64,000 nt of DNA from Rariloculus sp963665575 (GCA_963665575.2 CAXXDW010000003.1:558001-622000), one strand, 5' to 3'. Counted from the stretch's first letter, positions 42,651 to 51,190 are shown. Program-made: numbers and translations. Notes: a model not told the origin generated them from the sequence alone.

Positions 42651-43490
42651 TTACCGGTGCGAGGAGGACGAAACCGCGATTTTCTTGGTCGACTCGCCGG
42701 CCTTGCTCGTGTCAGTCCCGGCCCGGCGCAGGCCGTGGGTCGCGAACCAGTAGCCGAGCCCCATGAACACGCTGCCGCCGATGATGTTGCCTACGGTCAC
42801 CCAGAGCAGGTTGTACGCCATTCCGGTGACACTGATCGTGTCCGGATGATCGCCCAGCAGAGAAATGGCGAGCAGCGTCATGTTGGCGACGCTGTGCTCG
42901 AAGCCGCTGGCGATGAACGCAAAAAGGCACCAGAAGATCACGATGGCCTTGGTGACGTCGCTCGCGGTACGGCCGGCCATCCACAGCGCAAGGCATACCA
43001 GCCAGTTGCACAGCGTGGCCCGGGCGGTCAGTTCCAGGATGGACGAGTTCATCTTGGTCGACGCGATCCCGTACAGCAGTTCGGAACCCTCGTTCAGCAT
43101 TACGCCCCCGCCGCCGGCGGCGAACAGCAGCGCCAGCCCCACGGAACCGACGAGGTTGAAAACCCACGACGCGATCCAGACGCCAGCCAGGTCGCCTATA
43201 GACGTCCGGCGCTTCAGGCAGCCGAACACCATGTACATCGTGTGCCCGGTGAATAGCTCCGAACCCGCGAACACCACGAGCGTCAGGGCGATGCCGAAGG
43301 AGACCCCCATGACCAGCTTCTGCCAGGCCGGATCGAGCGTGCCTGCGACGGAGAAGATCAGGATGATGCCGATGCCCACGTAGGCGCCGGCCATGAGCGA
43401 GCCCACCGAAAAAGCCAACGGCGACTCGGTCAGCAGCGTGGCCTTGCGGCGCGCCAGTTCACCGAAATGATCGATCGTGTCCTGATACAT
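42651..43490 (-). CDS. Formate/nitrite transporter (FNT) family channel, NirC-like
   Basis: Pentameric membrane channel family, 279 residues with six helices. Conserved segments are AGAYVGIGIILIFSVAG, GSELFTGHTMYMVFGCL, CNWLVCLALWMAGRTAS and FIASGFEHSVANMTLL (selectivity His in GFEHS). NirC exports or imports nitrite; FocA carries formate. Its position divergent from an NO reductase operon with an NsrR gene favours nitrite. A 10-bp inverted repeat at 43545-43575 in its leader may be an operator. It is followed by a SCO1 gene. Confidence 0.9.
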   Translation of the reverse strand: MYQDTIDHFGELARRKATLLTESPLAFSVGSLMAGAYVGIGIILIFSVAGTLDPAWQKLVMGVSFGIALTLVVFAGSELFTGHTMYMVFGCLKRRTSIGDLAGVWIASWVFNLVGSVGLALLFAAGGGGVMLNEGSELLYGIASTKMNSSILELTARATLCNWLVCLALWMAGRTASDVTKAIVIFWCLFAFIASGFEHSVANMTLLAISLLGDHPDTISVTGMAYNLLWVTVGNIIGGSVFMGLGYWFATHGLRRAGTDTSKAGESTKKIAVSSSSHR

Positions 43491-43544
43491 CGCGGGATTT
43501 CGTCAAACAGGGGTCAGGCTGACGATGAACTATAACCATCCGAC

Positions 43545-43575
43545 CCTGAACATGGAAACAGAATACATGTTCAGG
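43545..43575. promoter_or_regulatory. 10-bp perfect inverted repeat upstream of the FNT gene
   Basis: CCTGAACATG and CATGTTCAGG are separated by 11 bp. The size and symmetry fit a dimeric repressor or activator site. It lies about 55 bp upstream of the FNT start codon. The binding protein is unknown; NsrR, encoded at 47183-47605, is one candidate, but the classical NsrR half-site is not matched well. Confidence 0.55.
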
Positions 43576-43805
43576 CAGCAATGCTCATTTTGGCCGTCAG
43601 CCCCCTGCACCGGACGGATCTGGCGGTGGATTCGGCCCGGATTGAGTCGAAAATGTGGAGTGTCTTGCGCCTGGCAGTGACGTCGGACGCCAAATTGAGA
43701 ATTGTCGATGTTCAGGCGCGCCCGACCATCGGCCCGATGACCCCCGGTCCAGTCTCCGCCGGCTGCCTTGACTCCCTGTGGCCCTCGTGGAAATATCCAT
43801 CCTGC

Positions 43806-43815
43806 ATACATGTAT
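43806..43815. promoter_or_regulatory. ATACATGTAT palindrome in the sNOR operon leader
   Basis: A perfect 10-bp palindrome 153 bp before the norS start, inside AT-rich surroundings (GCATACATGTATAAG). It shares ATACATGT with the right arm of the element at 43545-43575. A possible NsrR-type operator half, by position only. Confidence 0.35.
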
Positions 43816-43967
43816 AAGAACACCAACAACCCTTCTGGACCGTCACACCATCCGCTCCCGTCGATACGTTCGAGCTTGAGGCGCTCCAACGCGGATCAAC
43901 GCGCGCGGAACAGTCGGCCCCGCGTCACCAGCAACATTTCCGTTCCTGCAATCGACAGGGAGGCTTC

Positions 43968-44495
43968 ATGATTCAAGACACCGTATTCGTGGTCACGATC
44001 GTGCTCATGCTCGTCGTCACCGCCGCGTTCGTGCTCGTCGCGCTGAACGCCAGCAAGGAGGCCGTCGACTACGCGCCGGTGCAGGCGCGCTCGGGCAGGA
44101 CCCGGGTTGCAGTCTTCTGGACGCTGATCGTCGCGGGCGTGCTCGTTACCGTGATCACAACGCTCGATCTGCCGTACGCCGCCACCCGCGGCAACGTCTC
44201 CGCCGACGCCGTCCCGATCGACATCGAGGGCCGCCAGTGGCTTTGGGTCATGGACGAAACCGAAGTCAGGGCGGGCGATACCGTCGTCTTCAACGTCAGC
44301 GCCTTCGACGTCAATCACGGCCTCGGCGTCTACACGCCCGACATGCAAATGATCAGCCAGACCCAGGCGATGCCGGGCTACGTGAATTCGGTCGAAGTCA
44401 CGCTCGAGGAACCCGGAACCTATCAACTGCTCTGCATGGAATATTGCGGGCTCGCGCACCACGCGATGACGCTCCCGCTGACCGTCACCGAATAG
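43968..44495 (+). CDS. norS: sNOR / heme-copper oxidase subunit II with CuA site
   Basis: Cytochrome c oxidase subunit II-like protein of 175 residues. Two N-terminal helices (about 5-27 and 46-66) are followed by a periplasmic cupredoxin domain. All CuA ligands are visible: His117 (DVNHGLG), Cys156, Cys160, His164 and Met167 (CMEYCGLAHHAM), with Glu158 as the backbone ligand and WLW at 91-93 for electron entry. It is shorter than aa3-type subunit II. First of five genes in the order subunit II, subunit I, SenC, small membrane protein, NsrR, which matches norS-norY-senC-orf1 of ammonia oxidisers. Confidence 0.85.
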   Translation: MIQDTVFVVTIVLMLVVTAAFVLVALNASKEAVDYAPVQARSGRTRVAVFWTLIVAGVLVTVITTLDLPYAATRGNVSADAVPIDIEGRQWLWVMDETEVRAGDTVVFNVSAFDVNHGLGVYTPDMQMISQTQAMPGYVNSVEVTLEEPGTYQLLCMEYCGLAHHAMTLPLTVTE

Positions 44496-44507
44496 GGGGA
44501 ACGAACC

Positions 44508-45953
44508 GTGGCTGAACAAACGAATACGGCACCACTTTCCTCGTCGGCCCGCGTCGGCGTCCTCACCTACCTTGCGATAAGCGCTCTGGTCTTCGTGCTC
44601 ATGATGCTGCTGGGGCTCGTCATGCGACTGGCCCAGGCCACCTGGCTCGGCGTGCCGCCGAACATTTTCTACCAGGTCATGACCGCACACGGCGCCGGCA
44701 TGGTCGGCATCTCCGGCCTCGCGGCAAGCGCAGTCATCTGGTATTTCCTGCAGCGCCACGTGTCGCTGACCGTCGGCATCCTGTGGGCCAATCTCGGTTT
44801 CTTTCTGCTCGGCGTGGTCCTGATCCTCGGCGGCATCTTTCTCGGCGGCTATGCCGGCGGCTGGACCTTCCTGTTCCCGCTGCCGTCGAGCCTGGCCAGC
44901 GGCTGGAGCACGACCGGGGCCGCCTGCTTCCTGTTCGGGCTGCTGTCCATCGGCGTCGGCTTCCTGTTGCTTTATCTCGACTTCGCCCGCGCGATCATTT
45001 CCCGCTACGGGTCGCTGGGCCGAAGTCTGGGCTGGCCGCAGCTCTTCGGACGCAGCACCGACGCGCCGCCGCCGGCCGTTGTCGTCGCCGCGACGATGGT
45101 CCTGATCATCAATATCGCGGGCATCCTGTCCGGCGCCGTGGTCCTCACGCTGATCCTCGTGAACCTGTTCGTGCCGGCGTTCGCCGTGGACGCGTTGCTC
45201 ACGAAGAACCTCACCTATTTCTTCGGGCACGTTTTCATCAATGCGACCATCTACCAGGCCGTCGTCGCTGTGTACGAAATCCTGCCGGAGTACACCGGCC
45301 GGCCGTGGAAGGTGAACCGGATTTTCCTGGCCGCCTGGACCGCCTCGACGATCATGGTCATGGCGGTCTACCCGCACCATCTGCTCATGGACTTCGTCAT
45401 GCCGACCTGGGCGTTGGTCCTCGGCCAGGTGGTGTCCTACACTAGCGGCTTCCCGATCCTCGTGGTGACCGCATGGGGCGCGCTGACGATCGTGCATCGC
45501 AGCGGCATCCGCTGGGACATGGTCTCGGGTCTGCTCTTTCTGTCCATGTTCGGCTGGAGCGTTGGTGTGGTGCCGGCCATCATTGACGGGACCATCGCCG
45601 TCAATCAGGTCATGCACAACACGATGTGGGTGCCGGGTCATTTTCACATGTACCTGATCCTCGGCCTCGTGGCCATGCTGTTCGGCTTCATGTACTACTT
45701 CAGCAACCAGACGTCCGGGAAACGCAACCTGGACCGGGTCGCGTTCTGGCTCTACGTCGGCGGAGGCTTCCTGTTCTCCTTCGGGTTCCTTGTGAGCGGC
45801 TCCGACTCCATCCCGAGGCGCTGGGCGGCGCACTTGCCCGAGTGGGTTGCGCAGGCGCAGCTCTCGTCGATCTTTGGCGCCATCGTTTCGGTTGCCGCGC
45901 TGGTCTTTGCGGTGCGTTTCCTGACGAGCCTGGGGAACGCCCGAACGGCATGA
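44508..45953 (+). CDS. norY: sNOR catalytic subunit (heme-copper superfamily subunit I)
   Basis: Twelve-helix heme-copper subunit I of 481 residues. Low-spin heme ligands are His61 (MTAHGAG) and His380, and the high-spin heme ligand is His378 (WVPGHFHMYL). The copper/iron-B ligands are His241 (YFFGHVFIN), His290 and His291 (YPHHLLMDF). The position four after His241, Tyr in A- and B-type oxygen reductases, is Asn245. Loss of that Tyr argues against normal O2 reduction and fits sNOR, whose NorY subunit has this organisation, so the likely reaction is 2 NO to N2O. An unusual oxidase remains the alternative. Confidence 0.85.
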   Translation: MAEQTNTAPLSSSARVGVLTYLAISALVFVLMMLLGLVMRLAQATWLGVPPNIFYQVMTAHGAGMVGISGLAASAVIWYFLQRHVSLTVGILWANLGFFLLGVVLILGGIFLGGYAGGWTFLFPLPSSLASGWSTTGAACFLFGLLSIGVGFLLLYLDFARAIISRYGSLGRSLGWPQLFGRSTDAPPPAVVVAATMVLIINIAGILSGAVVLTLILVNLFVPAFAVDALLTKNLTYFFGHVFINATIYQAVVAVYEILPEYTGRPWKVNRIFLAAWTASTIMVMAVYPHHLLMDFVMPTWALVLGQVVSYTSGFPILVVTAWGALTIVHRSGIRWDMVSGLLFLSMFGWSVGVVPAIIDGTIAVNQVMHNTMWVPGHFHMYLILGLVAMLFGFMYYFSNQTSGKRNLDRVAFWLYVGGGFLFSFGFLVSGSDSIPRRWAAHLPEWVAQAQLSSIFGAIVSVAALVFAVRFLTSLGNARTA

Positions 45954-46570
45954 GCAAGTGGCCGTCAGCGGCGGCCGCGATTGTCGTCCTGACGGCCGGC
46001 TTCGGCGCGCTGGCTCTCGGCACTGACGGATGGAGGATCTGGACTGCCGAGAGCGCGCGACGCCAAGCCGTTATCGATGCACCGACGCCGCTGCCGGCGT
46101 ACCCGCTGATCGATTCGAGGGGCGAGCAGCTCGTGCTGACCGGGGACGACCGCCCGCTGACCGTCGTCGACCTCATCTACACGCGCTGTCCCACGGTCTG
46201 CCAGGCCATGGGGGCGCAGTTCAGGCAACTGCAGGGCGAACTTGCCGCGCTCGGCCTGCTCGATCGGGTGGAACTCGTCAGCGTGACCTTCGATCCGGCC
46301 AACGACGACGACCCGGCACTCGATGGCTACCTGAGCCGGTTCGCCGCCATCGAGCCGCACTGGCGCGCGGCACGGTTCCTCCACGACACGCATCTTGACG
46401 CTGCGCTCGACCGACTCGGTGTGATCGTCATTCCCGAGCCGCGTGTCGGTTTCGTTCACAACGCCGCGTTCTACCTCGTAGACGACGGCCAGGTCGTTGA
46501 AATCATGGATGTGGACGACCGTTCGTCGCTGCTTGAATCGGTGCTCCGCCGATTGCAGGAGGAGTCGTGA
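45950..46570 (+). CDS. senC: SenC/SCO1-like copper chaperone of the sNOR operon
   Basis: A 206-residue membrane-anchored thioredoxin-fold protein with an N-terminal helix (AAAIVVLTAGFGALALG) and the CxxxC copper motif in YTRCPTVCQAMGAQFR. The distal metal His lies in VGFVHNAAFYLVDDG. Start and norY stop overlap as ATGA. It would load CuA of the subunit II encoded two genes upstream. The in-frame extension upstream to 45626 lies inside norY and is rejected. Confidence 0.92.
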   Translation: MSKWPSAAAAIVVLTAGFGALALGTDGWRIWTAESARRQAVIDAPTPLPAYPLIDSRGEQLVLTGDDRPLTVVDLIYTRCPTVCQAMGAQFRQLQGELAALGLLDRVELVSVTFDPANDDDPALDGYLSRFAAIEPHWRAARFLHDTHLDAALDRLGVIVIPEPRVGFVHNAAFYLVDDGQVVEIMDVDDRSSLLESVLRRLQEES

Positions 46571-47181
46571 TGATGCGCCTCGACCCTCGATGCATCGCGG
46601 CGCTCGCCGCCTTCGCCGTCATCGCCGCGACACCGGCCGGCGGATGGCTCGCGTCGACCATGGTGGGCCACGTACTGGCGCTGATTCCGTTGCTCGTCGT
46701 GATCGGATTCGTGCTCGGAAAATCTCTTGAGCACCGGCTCGAACGGTGGCTTGCACTCGTGAACGCAGGCGGCATTGGGGGCGTCCTCATGGCCACCTTC
46801 GCCATTGCGTTCTGGATGATTCCCCGCTGGCTCGACGCGTCGCTGGACAGCACATTCGTAGCCGCCGCCAAGTACCTGTCGCTGGTGTTTCTGGCCGGCA
46901 TGCCGCTGGCACTCAGCTGGCGGCGCCTGCACCCGATCGCCCGGGGTGTCGTCAAGATCGAGTTCCTGGCGATGCTGTTCCGAATGGGCTGGCTGTACCT
47001 GATTTCTCCGGACCGCTTCTGCAACAACTATCTGCTTACGGACCAGGTCTGGCTCGGCCGCGCGCTGATCGTCGTCGGAATTGCACTCAGCATCACCTGG
47101 CTGATCCCGGTTTTCTTTGGAGAGTTCGCCGACGCCTCGCGCCCGCCGGAACGGACCTCCGTCTCTCGCGGAGGTACATGA
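46570..47181 (+). CDS. Small membrane protein of the sNOR operon (orf1)
   Basis: About 203 residues with five or six hydrophobic helices (for example HVLALIPLLVVIGFVLG, GIGGVLMATFAIAFWMIPRW, YLSLVFLAGMPLALSW, IVVGIALSITWLIPVFFG). IPRWLDAS and LYLISPDRFCNNYLLTDQVWLG are the most distinctive loops. It occupies the place of orf1 in norSY-senC-orf1 clusters and probably aids assembly or acts as an accessory subunit. GTG 46567, ATG 46570 and ATG 46573 all compete as starts, overlapping the senC stop. Confidence 0.8.
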   Translation: MMRLDPRCIAALAAFAVIAATPAGGWLASTMVGHVLALIPLLVVIGFVLGKSLEHRLERWLALVNAGGIGGVLMATFAIAFWMIPRWLDASLDSTFVAAAKYLSLVFLAGMPLALSWRRLHPIARGVVKIEFLAMLFRMGWLYLISPDRFCNNYLLTDQVWLGRALIVVGIALSITWLIPVFFGEFADASRPPERTSVSRGGT

Positions 47182-47182
47182 C

Positions 47183-47605
47183 TTGCAACTCACCAAACAC
47201 ACCGACATCTCGTTGCGCGTCCTGATGTATCTGGCGGCGTTTCCCGAGGAACTCGGCACCGTGAGGGAAATCGCCGAACGCTTCAACGTCTCTCGCAACC
47301 ACCTCGTCAAGGTGGTGCATCGGCTCGGCAGTCTGGGCTATCTTAACTCGGTGCAGGGCCGAGGCGGCGGCATCGCACTGGCACGGCCGCCCAGGGACAT
47401 CGTCGTCGGCAAGGTGGTGCGGGACATGGAAGCAACTCTGAATGTGATCGATTGCGCGGGCACGAATTGCCCGATGACGCCGGCCTGCCTCCTCAAAGGC
47501 GCACTGAACCGGGCCACCGTCGCGTTTCTCAAGACGCTCGACGGCTACACGGTGGCCGATCTGGTGCGTAACCGCCGCCAGATCGTCGCCATGCTGGGCA
47601 CCTGA
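47183..47605 (+). CDS. nsrR: NO-sensing Rrf2-family repressor NsrR
   Basis: Transcriptional repressor of 140 residues whose [4Fe-4S] or [2Fe-2S] cluster is nitrosylated by NO, relieving repression. The winged helix reads FNVSRNHLVKVVHRLGSLGYL and QGRGGGIALARP, and the three cluster cysteines are Cys91, Cys96 and Cys102 (CAGTNCPMTPAC), the same positions as in E. coli NsrR. The start is a TTG at 47183 with GGAGGT 7 bp upstream, which gives the LQLTKHTD N-terminus matching the MQLTSFTD of NsrR. It is the last gene of the sNOR operon, so it likely feeds back on that promoter. Confidence 0.93.
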   Translation: MQLTKHTDISLRVLMYLAAFPEELGTVREIAERFNVSRNHLVKVVHRLGSLGYLNSVQGRGGGIALARPPRDIVVGKVVRDMEATLNVIDCAGTNCPMTPACLLKGALNRATVAFLKTLDGYTVADLVRNRRQIVAMLGT

Positions 47606-47779
47606 TCGACTGAAGATCAATCTGCGCACACCAACGAACCAGACGTCAGCTTCGGAGCGTCACTCTTTCTTCAACACTCTGTTTGCGTACCCGGGTTCGA
47701 CGCTGAGCGGCACCGCAGTGTCCTCGCCGGGACCGTTGGCGCTGCGATGACGCTTCAGCGAATTCGCGACTTCTGGAAG

Positions 47780-48862
47780 CTAGGCTCCCTCGGGTCGAAC
47801 GTTGTTTCGCCCGCTCAGATCCTCGCAGGCATAGGGTACGTAGGGTTCGTTGGTCAACGAGTGCGTATCCTGGCCGGAAACCGACCCTTGAATGTAAAGC
47901 GGGTCTTCAAACGTGTAGCTGCGCGTCAACGTCCGGCCGTCCGCACTCACCTGGAAGCGCTCCACAACGTGCCACTGGTCGCTATGCATGCGAAATCGCG
48001 GCCAATCCAGATGGCTGAGCACGCCGGGCTCGAAACCGATCGTGTCGACCACCAGCGTGTCGCCCTCCCACCAGCCAATTGAATGGCCGGTGACGCTCGG
48101 TTCGATATCCTCGGGGTGTTCCGACTGGTTCAGCTGGATGGTCCTGACGATATCGAGGTAGCCATACTGCAGGGTAATCCGGTCATCGTCCTGGTAGATG
48201 TCGTTTGACTCCCGCTCGAACGCCCAGTCGTAAACGATGTTCGTCGGCTCGCAGCGCAGCGCCGGGCTGTCGAAGTGCCGGACGCGTCCTTCGGCAAGCT
48301 GCGCGCCGTCCGGGGTCGGCTCTATCGGCGGCAGATCCAGCGACGCCTGGGTGGAGACCCAGGGGCCGCGGAGGTTGGGTTGACCGTTGGGGAGCGCGGC
48401 GGGACGCGAGCGAACGCCAACTTCAGAAACAAGGCCGCCCGCAACCTCCCGCGCCAGGGGACGCCCGTCGTATTCGGAGAGTTCCGTACCATCTTCAAGG
48501 ATGATCGTTCCGACGTGGCAGACGTTTGCTTCACGCCAGGCCGGAGAACCGTCTATGGACATGATCTGGCCCGGGATCAGCGACTCGGCCGTCCAGCCGC
48601 GCCGCCTGAGCCGGGTGGCGGCCGCCATCTCGCAGCGCCAGTTGGTCACCGTTCCCTCGTCGTCGGTTACATCCAGGTAGACGTAGACATGGGGATTGAC
48701 AAACCTGAACTCGGTAAGCACCGCGTCCGCGAGGAAAACATCCCGATCGACATCAAAATTCCCGTTGATGGCGTGATGGGCAAATGCGCTCGGCGCCGCC
48801 GCCAGAAGGGTTGCCGACAGTAAACCCGCTCCGATGTCTTGTTTTCCAAATTTCATTTGCAT
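47780..48862 (-). CDS. Secreted DUF6152-domain protein, long form
   Basis: About 360 residues with a signal peptide ending near SAFAHHA. The N-terminal DUF6152 domain has AHHAINGNFDVDRDVF, FVNPHVYVYLDVTDD, then LRRRGWTAESLIPGQIM. The C-terminal half contains WWEGDTLVVDTIGF and PWVSTQASLDLPP, a module often attached to such proteins. Function is unknown. The NPHxYVYLDVTDD line is shared with the short protein at 51191-51568. Starts at 48862 and 48856 are both possible, neither with a strong ribosome site. Confidence 0.8.
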   Translation of the reverse strand: MQMKFGKQDIGAGLLSATLLAAAPSAFAHHAINGNFDVDRDVFLADAVLTEFRFVNPHVYVYLDVTDDEGTVTNWRCEMAAATRLRRRGWTAESLIPGQIMSIDGSPAWREANVCHVGTIILEDGTELSEYDGRPLAREVAGGLVSEVGVRSRPAALPNGQPNLRGPWVSTQASLDLPPIEPTPDGAQLAEGRVRHFDSPALRCEPTNIVYDWAFERESNDIYQDDDRITLQYGYLDIVRTIQLNQSEHPEDIEPSVTGHSIGWWEGDTLVVDTIGFEPGVLSHLDWPRFRMHSDQWHVVERFQVSADGRTLTRSYTFEDPLYIQGSVSGQDTHSLTNEPYVPYACEDLSGRNNVRPEGA

Positions 48863-49011
48863 CAACTCGACCGACGTGACGCGGGACGATAGCAATACTG
48901 CATGGTCGAATCCACGGCCGGCAGCGTCGGTAGCGGCGATCCAGGGCCAACTCTTGAAACTGACTTCGGCTCCGGTACCGTCAGGCCCATCGGGCTGTTA
49001 TCAAGTGCCCC

Positions 49012-49296
49012 TCAACTGTTGGCAGGGACCAAACCCACTGTTAAACGCGTGCCGGTCGCGTCGGCGTAACGGCGTAGCGTGGCGAAGGATGGTGACACCT
49101 TTCCGCCTTCCAGACGGGCAATTGCGGACTGCGTCGTACCCAGTCGTCGAGCAACCTCCGCCTGCGTCAGGTTCGCTGCTGCACGCGCACGAACCAGTGC
49201 TTCGACCAGAGCGTATTCGTCCTCGATTCTGGCGTACTCCTCCCGAAACTCCGGATCCTCCATCAGTCGCTTCTTCAGATCCTTGAGTTTAGTCAT
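49012..49296 (-). CDS. HigA-like helix-turn-helix antitoxin
   Basis: A 94-residue XRE-family protein. The DNA-binding core is LTQAEVARRLGTTQSAIARLEGGKVSPSFATLRRYA, preceded by an acidic helix that probably caps the toxin. Its ATG overlaps the stop of the toxin gene (toxin first, as in HigBA). It neutralises the toxin and likely represses the pair's own promoter. Confidence 0.88.
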   Translation of the reverse strand: MTKLKDLKKRLMEDPEFREEYARIEDEYALVEALVRARAAANLTQAEVARRLGTTQSAIARLEGGKVSPSFATLRRYADATGTRLTVGLVPANS

Positions 49297-49616
49297 GACA
49301 TCACCTGCCTCATCCGTTCCCGTGCCGTAGCGAGCGCACGACGCGGCGTCTTGCGTGACTTTTTCGTGAACACATGAAGGACTACCACGCGCTGCCCGCT
49401 TGCTGTCACATAGATACCTCGGGCAATCCCGCCTTCCGCCTTGACCCTAAGCTCCCAGAGTTTGCCCTCGAGATGTCGGACATGTGGCGCCCTAAGCGCG
49501 TCCAGGCCAACGTTTTGTACGGTTTCCAGCAGCCGGATCAAGCGTGCGCGCAAATGTACCGGCAGTTCCTCGATTTCAGCGTCGACGGCCGACAGAGTTT
49601 CGACCGTCCATGCCAT
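49293..49616 (-). CDS. RelE/HigB-superfamily toxin (Gp49-like)
   Basis: A 107-residue basic protein of the phage Gp49/HigB type: LPVHLRARLIRLLETVQ, HLEGKLWELRVKAEGGIARGIYV (conserved strand with Glu-Arg) and VVVLHVFTKKSRKTPRRAL (Lys/Arg-rich active-site strand). Predicted ribosome-dependent or ribosome-independent mRNA interferase. The toxin-antitoxin order and 4-bp overlap are usual for HigBA systems. It is isolated between a DUF6152 gene and a MetE-like gene. Confidence 0.87.
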   Translation of the reverse strand: MAWTVETLSAVDAEIEELPVHLRARLIRLLETVQNVGLDALRAPHVRHLEGKLWELRVKAEGGIARGIYVTASGQRVVVLHVFTKKSRKTPRRALATARERMRQVMS

Positions 49617-49736
49617 GCGGGACTTATAGCGTACCCGCTATACGCTTTCAAGCGTGTGACATGCGCCGAAGCGCTTCGTACACCCGAACAGGAGGCATCG
49701 ATGAGCTGGTGCCAGGTCACGGACAAGTGTCTGAAA

Positions 49737-50915
49737 TCACTGACGCCACAACACCTCGCTCGCAAGCGCCGCCCCCTCCGACAACGCCTTGAGCTTCGCC
49801 CAGGCAATCTGCGGGTGGCAGCGCAGCCCGAGCCCGCAGTCGGTCGACGCGATCACGTTCTCGCGCCCGACCATGCGCGCGAATCGCACGAGGCGGTCCG
49901 CGACGAGCTGGGGATGCTCGATCAGCGGCGTTGAGTGAGTCACGACGCCGGGAGCGAGAATCTTGCCCTCGGGCAGCTTTGTCGTCTCCCAGAGTGCCGC
50001 TTCGTGCTCGTGGCGTACGTTGGCGGCCTCGAACAGATAGACCTGCGCCTTGACCGAGAGCATTACGTCGACGATGTCCGGCAGCGGCAGGTCGTAGGCG
50101 TGCGGCCCGTGCCAACTGCCCCAGCACAGGTGGTAGCGGATCTGTTGCTCCGGGATGTTGCGAAGCGCATGGTTGAGCGCCTCGCAACGCATCGCGCAGT
50201 ACCTGCGATAGTCGTCGAGGCCCATTTCGATGCCGATCCGGTCCCAGAGCGCGCCGAGCCAGGCGTCGTCGACCTGAATCTGAAATCCGGCGTTGGCGAT
50301 GGCTTCGTATTCGACTCGCATCGCTTCGGCGAGCGCATACACGTACTCCTCGTCGTCCTTGTAGAACCGGTTTACGCGGCCCGGTTCGAGACTGAGAGGC
50401 GCCGTCGTAGTCAGAAAGGCGTCCGACCTTGGGGTATCGCCAAGCGCAGACTCGAGCATTGCGATCTCCCGGGCGAGCGCCGCTTCGCCGCGGTAGCTGA
50501 CGGGCTCGGTGCAAACCCAATCGGCAATCGCGGTTACGTTCGTCTCGTCGGTTTCCGGAACCGCCGGAGCCGATCCGGATTGCTCGAAGAGCGTGTTGCG
50601 CGCAAGGTTTACCGCGTAGAAGTCGTCGAATTCCTGCCAATCGACGCTCGCCATGAGCAGCTTGCCGGTCTCGCCGGGCTCGGCCGCCGGCTCGAATCCC
50701 CCGAGGCGCTCATTGATGTACTGCACCCAGTGGCCGCCCTTGGTGAGTTCTCCCTCGTTGATGAAGTCCATGCCCGCCCGGAGCTGGAAGTCGCAGACCC
50801 CCTGCACCGCTTCCTGGAGACGTTCGTCGCTGACCTCGAGGTGCCCCCACACGTCGTCCGGTGCCGGCAACGCGCCGACATGGGTGGTCAGAATTCTGTC
50901 GATGCTGTGTCTCAT
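49737..50915 (-). CDS. MetE C-terminal-like cobalamin-independent methyltransferase
   Basis: A 392-residue TIM-barrel protein of the UROD/MetE-like superfamily. It starts MRHSIDRILTTHVGALPAP, and its zinc ligands are the His and Cys of YHLCWGSWHG and the Cys of IASTDCGLG. ESSLG-type N-terminal MetE domains are absent, so it is not a full methionine synthase. Relatives transfer methyl or alkyl groups to thiols (epoxyalkane:CoM transferase-like, or MetE2 types). The acceptor is unknown. The start at 50915 is preferred over the longer frame to 51053. Confidence 0.88.
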   Translation of the reverse strand: MRHSIDRILTTHVGALPAPDDVWGHLEVSDERLQEAVQGVCDFQLRAGMDFINEGELTKGGHWVQYINERLGGFEPAAEPGETGKLLMASVDWQEFDDFYAVNLARNTLFEQSGSAPAVPETDETNVTAIADWVCTEPVSYRGEAALAREIAMLESALGDTPRSDAFLTTTAPLSLEPGRVNRFYKDDEEYVYALAEAMRVEYEAIANAGFQIQVDDAWLGALWDRIGIEMGLDDYRRYCAMRCEALNHALRNIPEQQIRYHLCWGSWHGPHAYDLPLPDIVDVMLSVKAQVYLFEAANVRHEHEAALWETTKLPEGKILAPGVVTHSTPLIEHPQLVADRLVRFARMVGRENVIASTDCGLGLRCHPQIAWAKLKALSEGAALASEVLWRQ

Positions 50916-51190
50916 CTTGCTTGTTGGCCCCCCAAGAGGTCGGCACGGACGCCGGAAGTGTAGACGAGCGTGAATACGGTACTCCAGAAACCGTTGTGCG
51001 AGACCGACAGGTATCAAGGTTCCTGCCCCAACGCGGGTGAACTGGACCGTCAACGTGACGGCGCTTCCGGACCATCGACGGGGCGGCGCGTTGCGACACT
51101 CGATCCCGTAAAAACGGGGTTAGAATGACCTGGCACGCCGGAAAACAATCGGCCAGGTTCGGACACTGGCCTGCGAACAGGAGCAGCCCG

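Larger units (their letters stand above)
43491..43967. other. Divergent regulatory region, FNT channel / sNOR operon
   Basis: A 477-bp gap without a credible gene; frames on either strand lack codon bias and family similarity. It holds two operator-like elements (43545-43575 and 43806-43815) that share ATACATGT. Both divergent operons could be controlled from here. Confidence 0.55.

Noticed and set aside
43896..45833. 645-codon minus-strand frame opposite norS and norY
   Set aside because: Rich in His, Asp, Glu, Arg and Gln as expected of the antisense of membrane-protein codons; no motif and no ribosome site.
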